In this document: piece by piece, positions 42,213 through 51,824 of the stretch | How positions within the stretch are numbered: position 1 is the stretch's first letter | Layout of the letters: each line of letters begins with the position of its first letter | From: Nitrospirales bacterium | Lineage (GTDB): Bacteria; Nitrospirota; Nitrospiria; Nitrospirales; UBA8639 | Reading direction: 5' to 3' | NCBI GenBank assembly: GCA_029261355.1 | Contig: JAJDBM010000014.1 | Location: forward strand, 1 to 60,603 | Length of the DNA stretch: 60,603 nt | Made by a program: the position numbers and the translations under genes | Notes under the pieces: model-generated | Told to the model about the DNA's origin: nothing | What the model saw: the letters and a program-made list of their open reading frames with translations, nothing else | Database searches by the model: none

Positions 42213-44195
42213 CTATGAACGGCAGGCTTGTTCCGCAGATTGTATGTGTTCAGAATCGGGCAGGTCTAGTTGTACCGCAATTCTTTGTATCAATTCACAT
42301 GACTTCGAATTCTTCTCATGAGCCGTCATCAGAAAATAATCAAGAATTTGTCGATCATGAGCTGGGAATGTTCCATCAATTCCGTTCAGGTATAACTGTT
42401 CAAGTTCCTCATGTGCTGACTGATCTAAGGCCAAGGCTTCTTTGATCAGTATAAGGACAGCTTCGGCAACTCGGTTGTGCTGGAGGAGCTGACGTCCCAA
42501 GCTTTGGTCAAAAGAATATCCTTTAATGTTGTGAACCGTTTGTCGAAGGGCTTGGCGAATGAGCGAGAATCCCGTTCGAATTTCATGGGCTTCAGTCGAA
42601 GGTTGTGGCTCATCGATAACTTGACTGCGAAGTTGAGATAATCGTTCTTTTGCGAGAACCCCTGCTTCGGTTAATGATCGAGTTGAAGAAATTCGAGCCC
42701 ACCAAATCATCGCCATCGGGAGATTGCGATCAACCCCGCTTCCATTAGCATACATCGAGGCTAAGAGACTTTGGGCACCTTCAATCCCAGATTTGGCCGC
42801 GACCTGCAGCGGTGGGATAGCTTCTTCCGAATGATTATGTGCCCGGAGTATGACTCCAAGGTGATAGGAGGCGTCGGCAAATCCTGGCTCAAGGCGAGTG
42901 GCTTCTCGTAAGGCCTCGATGGCTTGTGCGACCTCGCCTCGTTGGTAATGGACTTTGCCGAGACTGAAATAGGCCTGAGTCCACAAAGGTTGCAGCTGCA
43001 CGGCCTTTTCTAAATGCGTTAATCCTAATGCCCATTCTTTGGCGAGTACAGCGACGGTCCCAAGTTGATAATGGGCTTCAGCCCAGTCTGGGCGAAGAGC
43101 CAGTGCTTGTCGAAACTCTCCAAATGCTCCTCGTACATCCCCCATCATGAACAAGGACAACCCAATATCATAATACAGCACTGCAGCTTCAGATTCAGAT
43201 GGGAAGGCTTGAAGAGCCGTTCGCCATTCGCTCGTGGCCTTTGCCCAACTTCCAAGATTGGCCCATGTTGCGCCTAACAACTGACGGGCGGGAAGAAATT
43301 GGGGGCGAAAGATGAGCGTGGTCTGAATGGGTTTCAAGGCTGCTTGCCATTCCCCTCGACTATAGAATGCCACCCCGAGATTGAAATGAGCTTCTGGGAG
43401 ATCAGCATCAAGAGCAATCGCTTGTCGAAACGCTGTGATAGCCGAAGCAATATCACCTTTCATGAATCGAACGAGTCCGAGGTTGGCTTGGGTTCTTGCA
43501 TGATGAGGGTGAAGGAGTAGAGCTGTTCGCCAAGCTTGTTCAGCTAAGTGAAATTCACGAGTTTCATAGAATGCTACTCCAAGCTGGTAATGGGCCATTG
43601 GCCAATCTGATCGCCAAGCCAGTGCTTGTTGAAACTGAGTAATGGCTTTGAGCACGTTGCCTTTTGTAAGATATCCAAGCCCTTCGGCATAGTAGGCTTC
43701 AGGGAAATTCGGTTGAATGCGAAGGGCCGATTCCCATTCAGCCATCGCGCGATCGAGTTGGCCTTGGCGAAGTAATCCCACGCCATAGTTGTATGACACC
43801 AGTGCTGAGAGATGGTACTGCACTGGCACTCGAGCCGGATCAAGACGCTGGGCTTGTGCCCAGGCAGCAATGGCGCCAGTCAAGTCTCCGCTCTTAGCAA
43901 GGACAACGCCAAGATTATGTTGCGCATCGGCATAGCCTGGCTGTAAGCGGGACGCTTCTCGAAATTCATCAATGGCGATTTCCAATTCATCAGTCAAAAA
44001 GAAATCAATGCCTAGACGAAGGTGGTCTTCTGCTTGGGGGGCTGAGTCATCGGAGTTATCCAATACCTGAGCGAGGAGAGATTGAGGGGCGAGACTTCCT
44101 ATCAGCGTACATATCACAAGCAGCACAACACCGAGGGCGCTTTGTCTATGCGGTCTAAGAAGAAGAAAAATCAAGATTGAAAGCCCACATATCAT
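42213..44195 (-). CDS. TPR/Sel1 repeat protein, probably exported
   Basis: The 660-residue protein has a hydrophobic N-terminus (about residues 2-40, with an Ala-rich LLAQVLD end typical of a signal or anchor). Ten or more TPR units follow in tandem (about 55-480; for example AQHNLGVVLAKSGDLTGAIA and AHFNLGVAFYSRGEWQAALK). A Sel1-like repeat comes next (AQSLLASMYANGSGVDRNLP) and a helical C-terminus. It ends 2 bases upstream of the CHASE2-sigma54 start, so both come from one message. If exported, it could present a signal to the CHASE2 domain. Confidence 0.85.
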   Translation of the reverse strand: MICGLSILIFLLLRPHRQSALGVVLLVICTLIGSLAPQSLLAQVLDNSDDSAPQAEDHLRLGIDFFLTDELEIAIDEFREASRLQPGYADAQHNLGVVLAKSGDLTGAIAAWAQAQRLDPARVPVQYHLSALVSYNYGVGLLRQGQLDRAMAEWESALRIQPNFPEAYYAEGLGYLTKGNVLKAITQFQQALAWRSDWPMAHYQLGVAFYETREFHLAEQAWRTALLLHPHHARTQANLGLVRFMKGDIASAITAFRQAIALDADLPEAHFNLGVAFYSRGEWQAALKPIQTTLIFRPQFLPARQLLGATWANLGSWAKATSEWRTALQAFPSESEAAVLYYDIGLSLFMMGDVRGAFGEFRQALALRPDWAEAHYQLGTVAVLAKEWALGLTHLEKAVQLQPLWTQAYFSLGKVHYQRGEVAQAIEALREATRLEPGFADASYHLGVILRAHNHSEEAIPPLQVAAKSGIEGAQSLLASMYANGSGVDRNLPMAMIWWARISSTRSLTEAGVLAKERLSQLRSQVIDEPQPSTEAHEIRTGFSLIRQALRQTVHNIKGYSFDQSLGRQLLQHNRVAEAVLILIKEALALDQSAHEELEQLYLNGIDGTFPAHDRQILDYFLMTAHEKNSKSCELIQRIAVQLDLPDSEHIQSAEQACRS

Positions 44196-44317
44196 GAAAT
44201 CATGTACCTACAGGTTGATGAAGAAACTTGAAAAAAACAACTGAGACTGAACTCCCTACAGTGTGTTTTCAATGTATAAGGAATCTGACGAAAATGGAAG
44301 AGTCGCCTATACCTGAA

Positions 44318-44351
44318 ATGCGAGAGGGCTCATAGGAGCCCTCTCGCATTC
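44318..44351 (-). terminator. terminator after the MscS gene
   Basis: AATGCGAGAGGGCT and AGCCCTCTCGCATT form a perfect 14-bp stem with a 6-base loop, 24 bases past the MscS stop. The T-tail is short, but stem strength supports termination before the TPR operon. Confidence 0.75.
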
Positions 44352-44375
44352 ATCAATTGCGTAGATATTAGACGG

Positions 44376-45203
44376 TTAGGCTGAGACGGCTTCCTTGAAA
44401 ACATGAACATCGCGTTGAGGGAATGGAATCGTAATTCCTTCACGATCAAAGGCGAGTTTGAGTTGTTCATGCATATGAAAGTAGACATCCCAGTAGTGGT
44501 CAGGATGTACCCATGGTCGTACGACGAAATTCACTGAACTATCCCCATGCTCGGAGACAAATACATCTGGTTTCGGGTCTTTAAGTATCCGTTCATCTGT
44601 CGCGATGACTTTTTGAATGACCTCTTTGGTCTTTAAGACATCATCGCCATAACTAATGCCAAATGTCATATCAATCCGTCGGAGGGATTCGGCATTGAGA
44701 TTGGTAATGCATCCATTGGATAGCGGCCCATTGGGAACAATGATCCGTCGATTATCCAACGTAGTTAGAATTGTCACAAAAATCTGGATTTCTTTGACGA
44801 TCCCCAGGAAGCCCTGCGCTTCAATTAAGTCACCCACTTTGAAAGGGCGAAAAAATAAAATCAGCACACCACCCGCAAAATTTGCGAGACTTCCTTGCAG
44901 TGCGAGTCCGACAGCTAATCCTGCAGCACCCAACATCGCGATAAAAGAAGTCGTTTCAATTCCAATCATTGAGGCGACACTGATTAATAGGAGTGCTTTG
45001 AGAATAATGCCGACCATGCTCGCCAAGAATTTCCGCAATGTGACTTCGACCTGACTACGTTCCATCCCACGCTCCACAACATTGACGACACGTTTGGCAA
45101 ACCACCACCCAATAAGTAGCGTGATGACGGCCAATAATAAGTTTGGTCCATAGGTCAAAACCAAACCTTGTGCCCAACTCGCGGTGTGATCCAATTGGTC
45201 CAT
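44376..45203 (-). CDS. small-conductance mechanosensitive channel (MscS family)
   Basis: The inner-membrane channel opens under hypo-osmotic stress. I start at ATG 45203, because the earlier in-frame ATG (45218) overlaps the ribosome site GAGGAGA. The 275-residue protein has three helices, the last being the pore region (AAGLAVGLALQGSLANFAGG, about residues 85-105). A cytosolic beta domain (FKVGDLIEAQGFLGIVKEI, VPNGPLSNGCITN) and a C-terminal alpha/beta domain (VHPDHYWDVYFHMHEQLKLA) follow. This size and layout are like E. coli MscS. Confidence 0.93.
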   Translation of the reverse strand: MDQLDHTASWAQGLVLTYGPNLLLAVITLLIGWWFAKRVVNVVERGMERSQVEVTLRKFLASMVGIILKALLLISVASMIGIETTSFIAMLGAAGLAVGLALQGSLANFAGGVLILFFRPFKVGDLIEAQGFLGIVKEIQIFVTILTTLDNRRIIVPNGPLSNGCITNLNAESLRRIDMTFGISYGDDVLKTKEVIQKVIATDERILKDPKPDVFVSEHGDSSVNFVVRPWVHPDHYWDVYFHMHEQLKLAFDREGITIPFPQRDVHVFKEAVSA

Positions 45204-45455
45204 AGGGTATCTCCTCATATATGGTGAATGAATGGGCGAGGGGGGATATATGCCACTATGAAATGAAATGACAGGAATGTCTACTATTTTTTATCTGTGG
45301 TGGAGAAAAATCTGAATGAAGTCGATGAGGGTATCGATTGCCTACAGCCCAGAGCTGACCTCTAAGACATGAGTTGAATCAAGGTGTGGGAGTTTTCTTT
45401 ATGACTCAAGCTTGCTGGTATTTGCAACTAGAAGAATGTTCATTCGTGGGAAGTC

Positions 45456-45971
45456 TCACGGTCTTTGAAGAGTGGCATGCTCTTCATGGCTGACTTTTTG
45501 GACATTCCTAATGGTGGGAGGAGAGGTCGTCGGAGGCATCTTGATTGGATGAGATCTGCCTGTTCGCTTAACCATAAACCAGTAGCGACTTAACTTTTCA
45601 TGCTCTTCTTTTGCCAATGCGATGACTGCGATTTCAAATTGATATCCGATGTCATGTTCCTCACCAAATTTAACCTGCTTGGTCCATGTTGAATTTTTGG
45701 GATCAACTTCTACTTCTCCCTGTGGCCACCAAGCGTTTTTATGATCTTGCACTCTATGCGCCAGAACCCAAAGGAAGGTATCTTTCGGGAGAACGGCCGT
45801 TCCTTTGACCAGCATGGTGATCCCGACCTCTTGGCCATCCTCAGGTGGCTCAAGCACGGTGACGTGAACCTGGGGTTGAGCCAATAGTGTTTGGAGCTGG
45901 GACCACGATATAATCATCATGACCAAACAGATGGAGAGAGAGGATGAAATGAATTTTTTGGCAGTGAACAT
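45456..45971 (-). CDS. secreted hypothetical protein
   Basis: The 171-residue protein has a signal peptide (about 1-31, ending LLAQPQ). A beta-sandwich-like domain follows with the pattern VHVTVLEPPEDGQEVGITML, VKGTAVLPKDTFLWVLAHR and WWPQGEVEVDP. It resembles the carbohydrate-binding or Ig-like 'W...WPQG' domains seen in small periplasmic proteins. The C-terminus is Pro/Thr-rich. No family is assigned. It is divergent from the sulfate-type transporter. Confidence 0.6.
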   Translation of the reverse strand: MFTAKKFISSSLSICLVMMIISWSQLQTLLAQPQVHVTVLEPPEDGQEVGITMLVKGTAVLPKDTFLWVLAHRVQDHKNAWWPQGEVEVDPKNSTWTKQVKFGEEHDIGYQFEIAVIALAKEEHEKLSRYWFMVKRTGRSHPIKMPPTTSPPTIRNVQKVSHEEHATLQRP

Positions 45972-46299
45972 ATCACGAGACCTCGAAGAAATAACCGAGA
46001 AGTGTTAATCCGCTCTACTGTATATCATAGTATAAAAACCCACATGGTACAGTGAACAATAGTTATTCTGTACTATGACTGGAATTATTGTACGATGGAA
46101 TAGGAGATGAACCCCGTCATCTATGGTGCTTCATGTCTCAGACTGTTTCGTTGGCGGATGGGGTTGTTCTATCCTGTACAGCTTCAATGTGTGAGTTGTA
46201 TCTCCTTACAGAAGTATGGAAAAAACAATGGTATTGCAATGATTTCGGTCAATGACCTATTCCAGTATTCACGTTTCGACTATTAAGAGAAGATATACC
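45972..46299. other. divergent intergenic region with a possible operator
   Basis: The 328 bases separate the secreted protein gene and the SulP gene. GTACAG and CTGTAC (46047-46052 and 46068-46073) form an inverted repeat with a 15-base spacer. No gene is seen. Confidence 0.45.
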
Positions 46300-47970
46300 A
46301 TGATCTCAAAAATAATCCACGGACTCCATTTCAATAATTTGCGAGGCGATGTCTTTGGTGGCGTGGTCGCAGCAGTTATTGCTCTTCCCTTAGCGTTAGC
46401 CTTTGGCGTGGCATCGGGTGCTGGAGCGGTCGCCGGTTTATATGGAGCCATCTTTCTTGGGTTCTTTGCTGCTGTATGTGGTGGAACTCCGGCTCAAGCC
46501 TCAGGTCCAACCGGTCCGATGACCGTCGTATTTGCCGGCATGTTCGCCATGTTTTCAGACGAACCCACACTAGTCTTCACTACGGTGATCATGGGTGGAG
46601 GAATTCTCATACTCATGGGTGCCCTCGGTGTTGGGAGGTATATCACTTTAGTTCCCTATCCCGTTATCTCAGGATTCATGAGTGGGATTGGTGTCATCAT
46701 TATTATTCTTCAAATCGCTCCACTCCTTGGACATGAATCCAGTGGGGGTGTGATGGCTAATTTGATGTCTGTTCCATCTGTGGTGAGTACGCCGATGGCT
46801 CAAGCCACGACCCTTGGGTTACTTGCGTTGGCCATTGTGTATTTCACGCCAAGTATCATTGGAAAGTTCCTTCCCCCTCCCTTACTCGCACTCCTTGTGT
46901 GCACGCCGGCAGCGATGTTCTTTTTCCCGAATGCCCCAGTGATTGGGGACATTCCCCAGGGGTTTCCATCAATGCTCATTCCAACGTTTCGAATGGATGC
47001 GCTCACGGTGATGATCGAAGAGGCCTTTGTCATAGCCTTTCTCTGCGCGATCGATAGTCTGCTGACGTCGCTGGTTTGTGACAATATGACGAGAACCCAA
47101 CACGATTCTAATCGGGAACTCATTGGCCAAGGCATCGGGAATATGGTGGCTGGATTGTTCGGAGGTCTTCCAGGCGCAGGTGCAACGGTGCGATCAGTTG
47201 CGAACATTCGATCAGGTGGGCGGACACCATTGTCAGGAATGTTGATGGGCCTGATGCTGCTGGCCACACTCCTCTGGATGGGACCGCTGGCAGAACAAAT
47301 CCCGTTGGCCGTCCTTGCAGGAATTTTACTGAAGGTAGGCGTCGACATTATCGATTGGCGATTTCTTCGACATGTCTTTCAAGCGCCTCGTGCGGATGTC
47401 ATCATTATGGCAGTCGTTCTGTTTATCACTGTCGCAGTCGATTTAATTACCGCAGTTGGAGTTGGTGTGGTGTTAGCCAGTCTCTTGTTTGTCAAAGAGA
47501 TGGCTGATCTTGAATTGGCCAACATGCGGGTGATTACAGAAGAACATCCAGAATCGCCTCTGACTCCAGAGGAAAACGAGGTCTTAGAACGTAATACGGG
47601 AAAGATTGTTCTGATTCATGTGGATGGGCCCATGAGTTTTGGGTCGGCCAAGAATATGGTCCGTCGAATCGAAACGGTTCCGGGGCTCAAGCAATTTACG
47701 AGTTGTGTGTTAGATTTATCAGATGTGCCAACGATTGACGGCACTTCCGCCATGGCGATCGAAGATATGCTGCGGATCATTCGAGCCCATAAACAACATT
47801 TGTTTTTTGTGGGAATGCAAGATCATGTCACCGAGGTCCTCGATGGTCTTGGAGTCCTCAAACTCATTCGGCCAGGGCACCGGTATGCCGAACGACTCGA
47901 TGCCCTCCGTCACGCGGCCCATGCCGCCGACTCAACTCATCCAGATGATACACCTGCGTCGGCAGGGTAA
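46300..47970 (+). CDS. SulP-family anion transporter with STAS domain
   Basis: The 556-residue protein is a secondary transporter of sulfate, bicarbonate or other anions. About 11-12 membrane helices precede a C-terminal STAS domain (about 435-545; VLIHVDGPMSFGSAKNMV, LDLSDVPTIDGTSAMAIED). Near the N-terminus are the family residues VAAVIALPLALAFGVASG and GTPAQASGPTGPMTVVFAG. I start at ATG 46300, since ATG 46252 would add a poor 16-residue stretch. The substrate cannot be decided; bicarbonate and sulfate are the main candidates in autotrophs. Confidence 0.9.
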   Translation: MISKIIHGLHFNNLRGDVFGGVVAAVIALPLALAFGVASGAGAVAGLYGAIFLGFFAAVCGGTPAQASGPTGPMTVVFAGMFAMFSDEPTLVFTTVIMGGGILILMGALGVGRYITLVPYPVISGFMSGIGVIIIILQIAPLLGHESSGGVMANLMSVPSVVSTPMAQATTLGLLALAIVYFTPSIIGKFLPPPLLALLVCTPAAMFFFPNAPVIGDIPQGFPSMLIPTFRMDALTVMIEEAFVIAFLCAIDSLLTSLVCDNMTRTQHDSNRELIGQGIGNMVAGLFGGLPGAGATVRSVANIRSGGRTPLSGMLMGLMLLATLLWMGPLAEQIPLAVLAGILLKVGVDIIDWRFLRHVFQAPRADVIIMAVVLFITVAVDLITAVGVGVVLASLLFVKEMADLELANMRVITEEHPESPLTPEENEVLERNTGKIVLIHVDGPMSFGSAKNMVRRIETVPGLKQFTSCVLDLSDVPTIDGTSAMAIEDMLRIIRAHKQHLFFVGMQDHVTEVLDGLGVLKLIRPGHRYAERLDALRHAAHAADSTHPDDTPASAG

Positions 47971-48280
47971 TTTGAGACACTTTCCTCACCACCCCCTCTT
48001 TCCGTGAGTCTAGAGCTAAGGAAGTATCCTACATGACAGGGGCTTCCCTCTGAGCGCGGATACCTCCTTGGCTGGGTTGACCTTTAGTCATCATTTGCTA
48101 TAGATGCATCATCTAACTCGCTGAGTCTGTCAATCATAAGAATGTTCGAGACCCCAATGCCTTTGCTGTTGGTGGCGGCAAGGTGTAGGTGGTGTCGTCG
48201 GAATACCTGATGGGTGTTGATGGGACAGGCTCAATGTATTTCATCCTTTAATTTGTGCGGAATGACAAGGAGAAGAAAAC
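47971..48280. other. intergenic region with a long hairpin
   Basis: The only structured element is the inverted repeat at 48019-48068. The remaining 200 bases hold nothing I can name. Confidence 0.45.
48019..48068. promoter_or_regulatory. long-range inverted repeat (RNA hairpin candidate)
   Basis: AGGAAGTATCC (48019-48029) pairs with GGATACCTCCT (48058-48068) with one mismatch. The 28-base interior contains a second small stem (AGGG/CCCT). It may end the SulP transcript or fold as a leader of the next gene. No T-tract follows. Confidence 0.4.
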
Positions 48281-48922
48281 ATGGGACTTAAACAAGTTTT
48301 GGTAGGAACTCTGGCGGCTGGCATGCTGTCGTTGGGGGTAGGGGGCACGGCCATAGCAGTGCCTGTCTCCCTAGATTTTTCAGGTACGTTAGAGGATGGG
48401 GGGTCGGCTTCAGGGTGGTTTACCTATGACAACTCTTCACCAAACAGAGGCACTGAAGATATTGCAACGTTTTCCTTAACAAGTTGGGAGATCGATGTGT
48501 CACCAGGAACCGTGGGTATTCCGCAACATACCTTCAGGAATGTGCCCAGGGGGATAGGCCGATTACGACACTTCATCTCGGCTGGACGAAATTTCACGAC
48601 GGTAGAACTGTCGCATCGAAATTTTGTTATTTTTCAATATAAAGTCTTACTCTTGGGTTTTAGCCCGATATTAGATTCAACCCCAACCATCAACCCACCC
48701 AGTGGGATACAGGAATTTGGTGAGTTTAACCCCACTGTCTCCGATTACGGGTTGTATGGCGGACCATTTCCGGGAGCAGGAAGAGTTCCAATAGACGTTC
48801 TAACTTTCCAATCAGGCTCCTTATCAGCTAGCCCCATTCCTGAGCCCTCTACTCTATTACTGTTAGGCACTGGCTTAGCAGGTCTCGTCGTTTGGCGACA
48901 GAAGAAGCGAAAGACAGCATAA
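48281..48922 (+). CDS. PEP-CTERM-anchored secreted protein
   Basis: The 213-residue protein has AAGGAG upstream of its ATG and a signal peptide (MGLKQVLVGTLAAGMLSLGV, ending AIAVP). The mature domain begins VSLDFSGTLEDGGSASGWFT, a beta-rich opening common in PEP-CTERM proteins. It ends with the sorting signal PIPEPSTLLLLGTGLAGLVV followed by WRQKKRK. It is the second such protein in the window, with an intact terminator behind it. Confidence 0.9.
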   Translation: MGLKQVLVGTLAAGMLSLGVGGTAIAVPVSLDFSGTLEDGGSASGWFTYDNSSPNRGTEDIATFSLTSWEIDVSPGTVGIPQHTFRNVPRGIGRLRHFISAGRNFTTVELSHRNFVIFQYKVLLLGFSPILDSTPTINPPSGIQEFGEFNPTVSDYGLYGGPFPGAGRVPIDVLTFQSGSLSASPIPEPSTLLLLGTGLAGLVVWRQKKRKTA

Positions 48923-48947
48923 ATATACAGAATTAATTTCAGGAATG

Positions 48948-48986
48948 AAGAGCCCTACTTCCCAAGAAGTAGGGCTCTTGTTTTTT
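48948..48986 (+). terminator. intrinsic terminator
   Basis: AAGAGCCCTACTT and AAGTAGGGCTCTT form a perfect 13-bp stem with a short loop, followed by G and six T. Confidence 0.9.
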
Positions 48987-49166
48987 GTTACCATAACTAA
49001 GATAAAGGTGTAGAGAATTACTGGTACAGCTTTCGAGAGTATTTAGTTTAGAATGTAGTATACATTGAAAACACGAGGGCTCATGATGAGATAGGATTGT
49101 TTAAAAGATATCCTTCCCATTGAATATTCAGAACATAACGAATTGTAAACACGAGGAGATAACGCC

Positions 49167-51824
49167 GTGTCTGATGCCAATATTGTGACGTACTTGAAAG
49201 ATTACCGACAGCCTGATTACTGGGTCACACACGTTGACCTGACCTTTGAACTCCGTGATGGAGAGACGTTGGTTAGTGCCAGATTACAGGTGAAGAAAAA
49301 TGGCAACCACCATCATCCACTTGTTCTCGATGGGGAAGAACTGGAATTACTGGATGTGAAGATAAATGACCTGAGTCTCAAGAAGGGAGACTCTCTGACA
49401 GAGGGCTACGTGGTGACGAAAGATTCTCTTTCTCTCAAACCTACAGATGATACCTTCACTCTAGACACGCTCGTCAAAATTCATCCTGAACAGAATACGG
49501 CACTAGAAGGGCTCTTTAAATCAAGCGGAAACTGGTGTACGCAATGTGAAGCCCAGGGGTTTCGGCGGATTACCTATTTCGCCGATCGCTCGGATAATAT
49601 GGCGATCTACACCACGAAGATCATTGCTGATACAACCACAGCTCCTGTTCTCCTTTCAAACGGCAATCTCATTGATCAAGGACAGATGGATGGTGGGCGT
49701 CATTATGCTGTGTGGGAGGATCCGTTCCCAAAGCCCAGTTACCTGTTCGCCCTTGTTGGAGGTGCGTTGGAATGTCTGGAAGATACCTTTGTAACTACTA
49801 GTGGTCGTAATGTGGCATTGCGGATTTGGGCAGAGGCCAAAGATCTCGACAAGCTTGGACATGCGATGGCATCCCTGAAAAAATCTATGACATGGGATGA
49901 AGAGGTCTATGGTCGCGAATATGATTTAGATCTGTTCAACATTGTGGCTGTCGATGATTTCAATATGGGGGCCATGGAGAATAAATCGCTCAATATTTTC
50001 AACACGAAGTATGTGCTGGCACATCCTTCTACAGCCACCGATGCAGACTATGAAGGCGTCGAAGCTGTGGTGGCGCACGAATATTTCCATAATTGGACCG
50101 GCAACCGCGTGACCTGCCGTGATTGGTATCAACTGTGTTTGAAAGAAGGCTTAACGGTCTTTCGAGACCAGGAATTTTCTGGAGATATGGGGTCACAGGC
50201 CGTGAATCGTATTGCCAACGTCAGAAGCCTTCGTATGAGTCAATTTCCCGAAGATGCCGGGCCGATGGCCCATCCGCCGCGACCAGATCAATTTGTCACT
50301 ATCAATAATTTTTATACCGCCACCGTGTATAACAAGGGTGCTGAGCTTAATCGAATGTTGCACACATTATTGGGACAGAAAGATTTTCGTAAAGCATCGG
50401 ATTTGTACTTTGACCGGTTCGATGGGCAGGCAGTCACTGTAGAAGATTGGGTGCAATGTATGAAGGAGGCGTCAGGCCGTGACTTGAGCCAGTTCATGCT
50501 CTGGTATACCCAAGCAGGGACGCCTGAAATTCAGGCCAATTGGTCCTGCGATACTACTGCGAAAACGTTCACGCTCACACTTGAGCAAGATGTTCCGACG
50601 ATACCCAATCAGTCAAACGGCCAGCCCAGACACATTCCGATAAAGTTCGGGTTGGTTGGACCAGAAGGTGAAGATGTGATGCAGGATGTGCTCGAGCTGA
50701 CACAGGCCAAGCAAACCTTTACATTTGAGAACGTCCCTCCAGACTCTGTCCCTTCTCTCTTCCGCCACTTTTCTGCGCCGGTCAAATTGGACGCTCCTTT
50801 CACAGACGACCAATTGCGTCACCTGATGGTGTATGACCGCGACGGATTCAATCAATGGGAAGCCGGAAGTCGATTCCTTACGACGAAACTCATGGAGCAG
50901 ATTGATCGTTATGAAGGCGGACAAGACATTCTCGTGAGCGAGGATGTCCTCGATTCCTTTCGTCGACTTCTCCAACGCACCGATATGGATCAGTCACTCA
51001 TGAGCTTGGCGTTAAGTCTGCCCGTCTATCATGAACTTGCTCCCAAACGAGAAGTGATTGATCCGCACGCCATTCTGGCAGTACGCAAGACATTTCTCGA
51101 AGCATTAGGCAGTGGACTGCACGATGAATTTCTCAAGACCTACAACAGCAATTATGATCCGGGTAAGTCATATGACCGTGAAGACGCGGGACGCCGCAGT
51201 CTACAAAATACGGCACTCGGATATTTAAGTTACTCGGGAGATGCGGAGGTGGCCAAGCTCGCTGTGAGGCAATATAGCCAAGCCAATAATATGACCGACC
51301 GTTATGCTGCCTTGAACCTCATCATCAATATGGATGAAGCTCAATCGTATCGAGAAGGCGTGTCGCAACATTTCTACTATCAATTTGAACAGGATGCGTT
51401 AGTCGTGGATAAGTGGGTAGGAGCATTCGCGAGATCACAGACGGATAATATTTTATCGGTCGTGAAAGAGCTGACAGAACACGCTGCCTTCAAGTCCCCA
51501 ACGCCGAACAGAATGCGGGCTTTGTATGGAGGATTCTCGCAAGGCAATCCCAAAGGCTTTCATGGAGAAGATGGATCAGGGTATGCCTTTGTCGCGGATT
51601 TTCTTATGGATCTCGATGCCAAGAACCCACAAGTCGCCTCACGAATGATTGGGGCCTTTGAAGAATTTAAACGCTATCGACCAGACCTACAAACCAAAAT
51701 GGAAGCCCAACTATCTCGTATGGCCTCAATGAAAAGTCTTTCAACAGATCTCAGTGAAAAGCTAGAACGGTATTTGGGGCACGATACCTACATCCAGCTT
51801 AGAGATGGGAAGGACGGGGTGTAA
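49167..51824 (+). CDS. pepN: aminopeptidase N (M1, PepN type)
   Basis: This is a broad-specificity zinc aminopeptidase of the cytoplasm. The 885-residue protein has the M1 core: exopeptidase motif FNMGAMENKSLNIFN (GAMEN), zinc site HEYFHNWTGN (first His about residue 304) with the third ligand in GLTVFRDQEFS, and the substrate Tyr in NFYTATVYNKGAELNRM. DUF3458-type Ig and C-terminal helical domains follow. It is the normal length of E. coli PepN. It starts at GTG 49167 with GAGGAG upstream. Confidence 0.95.
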   Translation: MSDANIVTYLKDYRQPDYWVTHVDLTFELRDGETLVSARLQVKKNGNHHHPLVLDGEELELLDVKINDLSLKKGDSLTEGYVVTKDSLSLKPTDDTFTLDTLVKIHPEQNTALEGLFKSSGNWCTQCEAQGFRRITYFADRSDNMAIYTTKIIADTTTAPVLLSNGNLIDQGQMDGGRHYAVWEDPFPKPSYLFALVGGALECLEDTFVTTSGRNVALRIWAEAKDLDKLGHAMASLKKSMTWDEEVYGREYDLDLFNIVAVDDFNMGAMENKSLNIFNTKYVLAHPSTATDADYEGVEAVVAHEYFHNWTGNRVTCRDWYQLCLKEGLTVFRDQEFSGDMGSQAVNRIANVRSLRMSQFPEDAGPMAHPPRPDQFVTINNFYTATVYNKGAELNRMLHTLLGQKDFRKASDLYFDRFDGQAVTVEDWVQCMKEASGRDLSQFMLWYTQAGTPEIQANWSCDTTAKTFTLTLEQDVPTIPNQSNGQPRHIPIKFGLVGPEGEDVMQDVLELTQAKQTFTFENVPPDSVPSLFRHFSAPVKLDAPFTDDQLRHLMVYDRDGFNQWEAGSRFLTTKLMEQIDRYEGGQDILVSEDVLDSFRRLLQRTDMDQSLMSLALSLPVYHELAPKREVIDPHAILAVRKTFLEALGSGLHDEFLKTYNSNYDPGKSYDREDAGRRSLQNTALGYLSYSGDAEVAKLAVRQYSQANNMTDRYAALNLIINMDEAQSYREGVSQHFYYQFEQDALVVDKWVGAFARSQTDNILSVVKELTEHAAFKSPTPNRMRALYGGFSQGNPKGFHGEDGSGYAFVADFLMDLDAKNPQVASRMIGAFEEFKRYRPDLQTKMEAQLSRMASMKSLSTDLSEKLERYLGHDTYIQLRDGKDGV

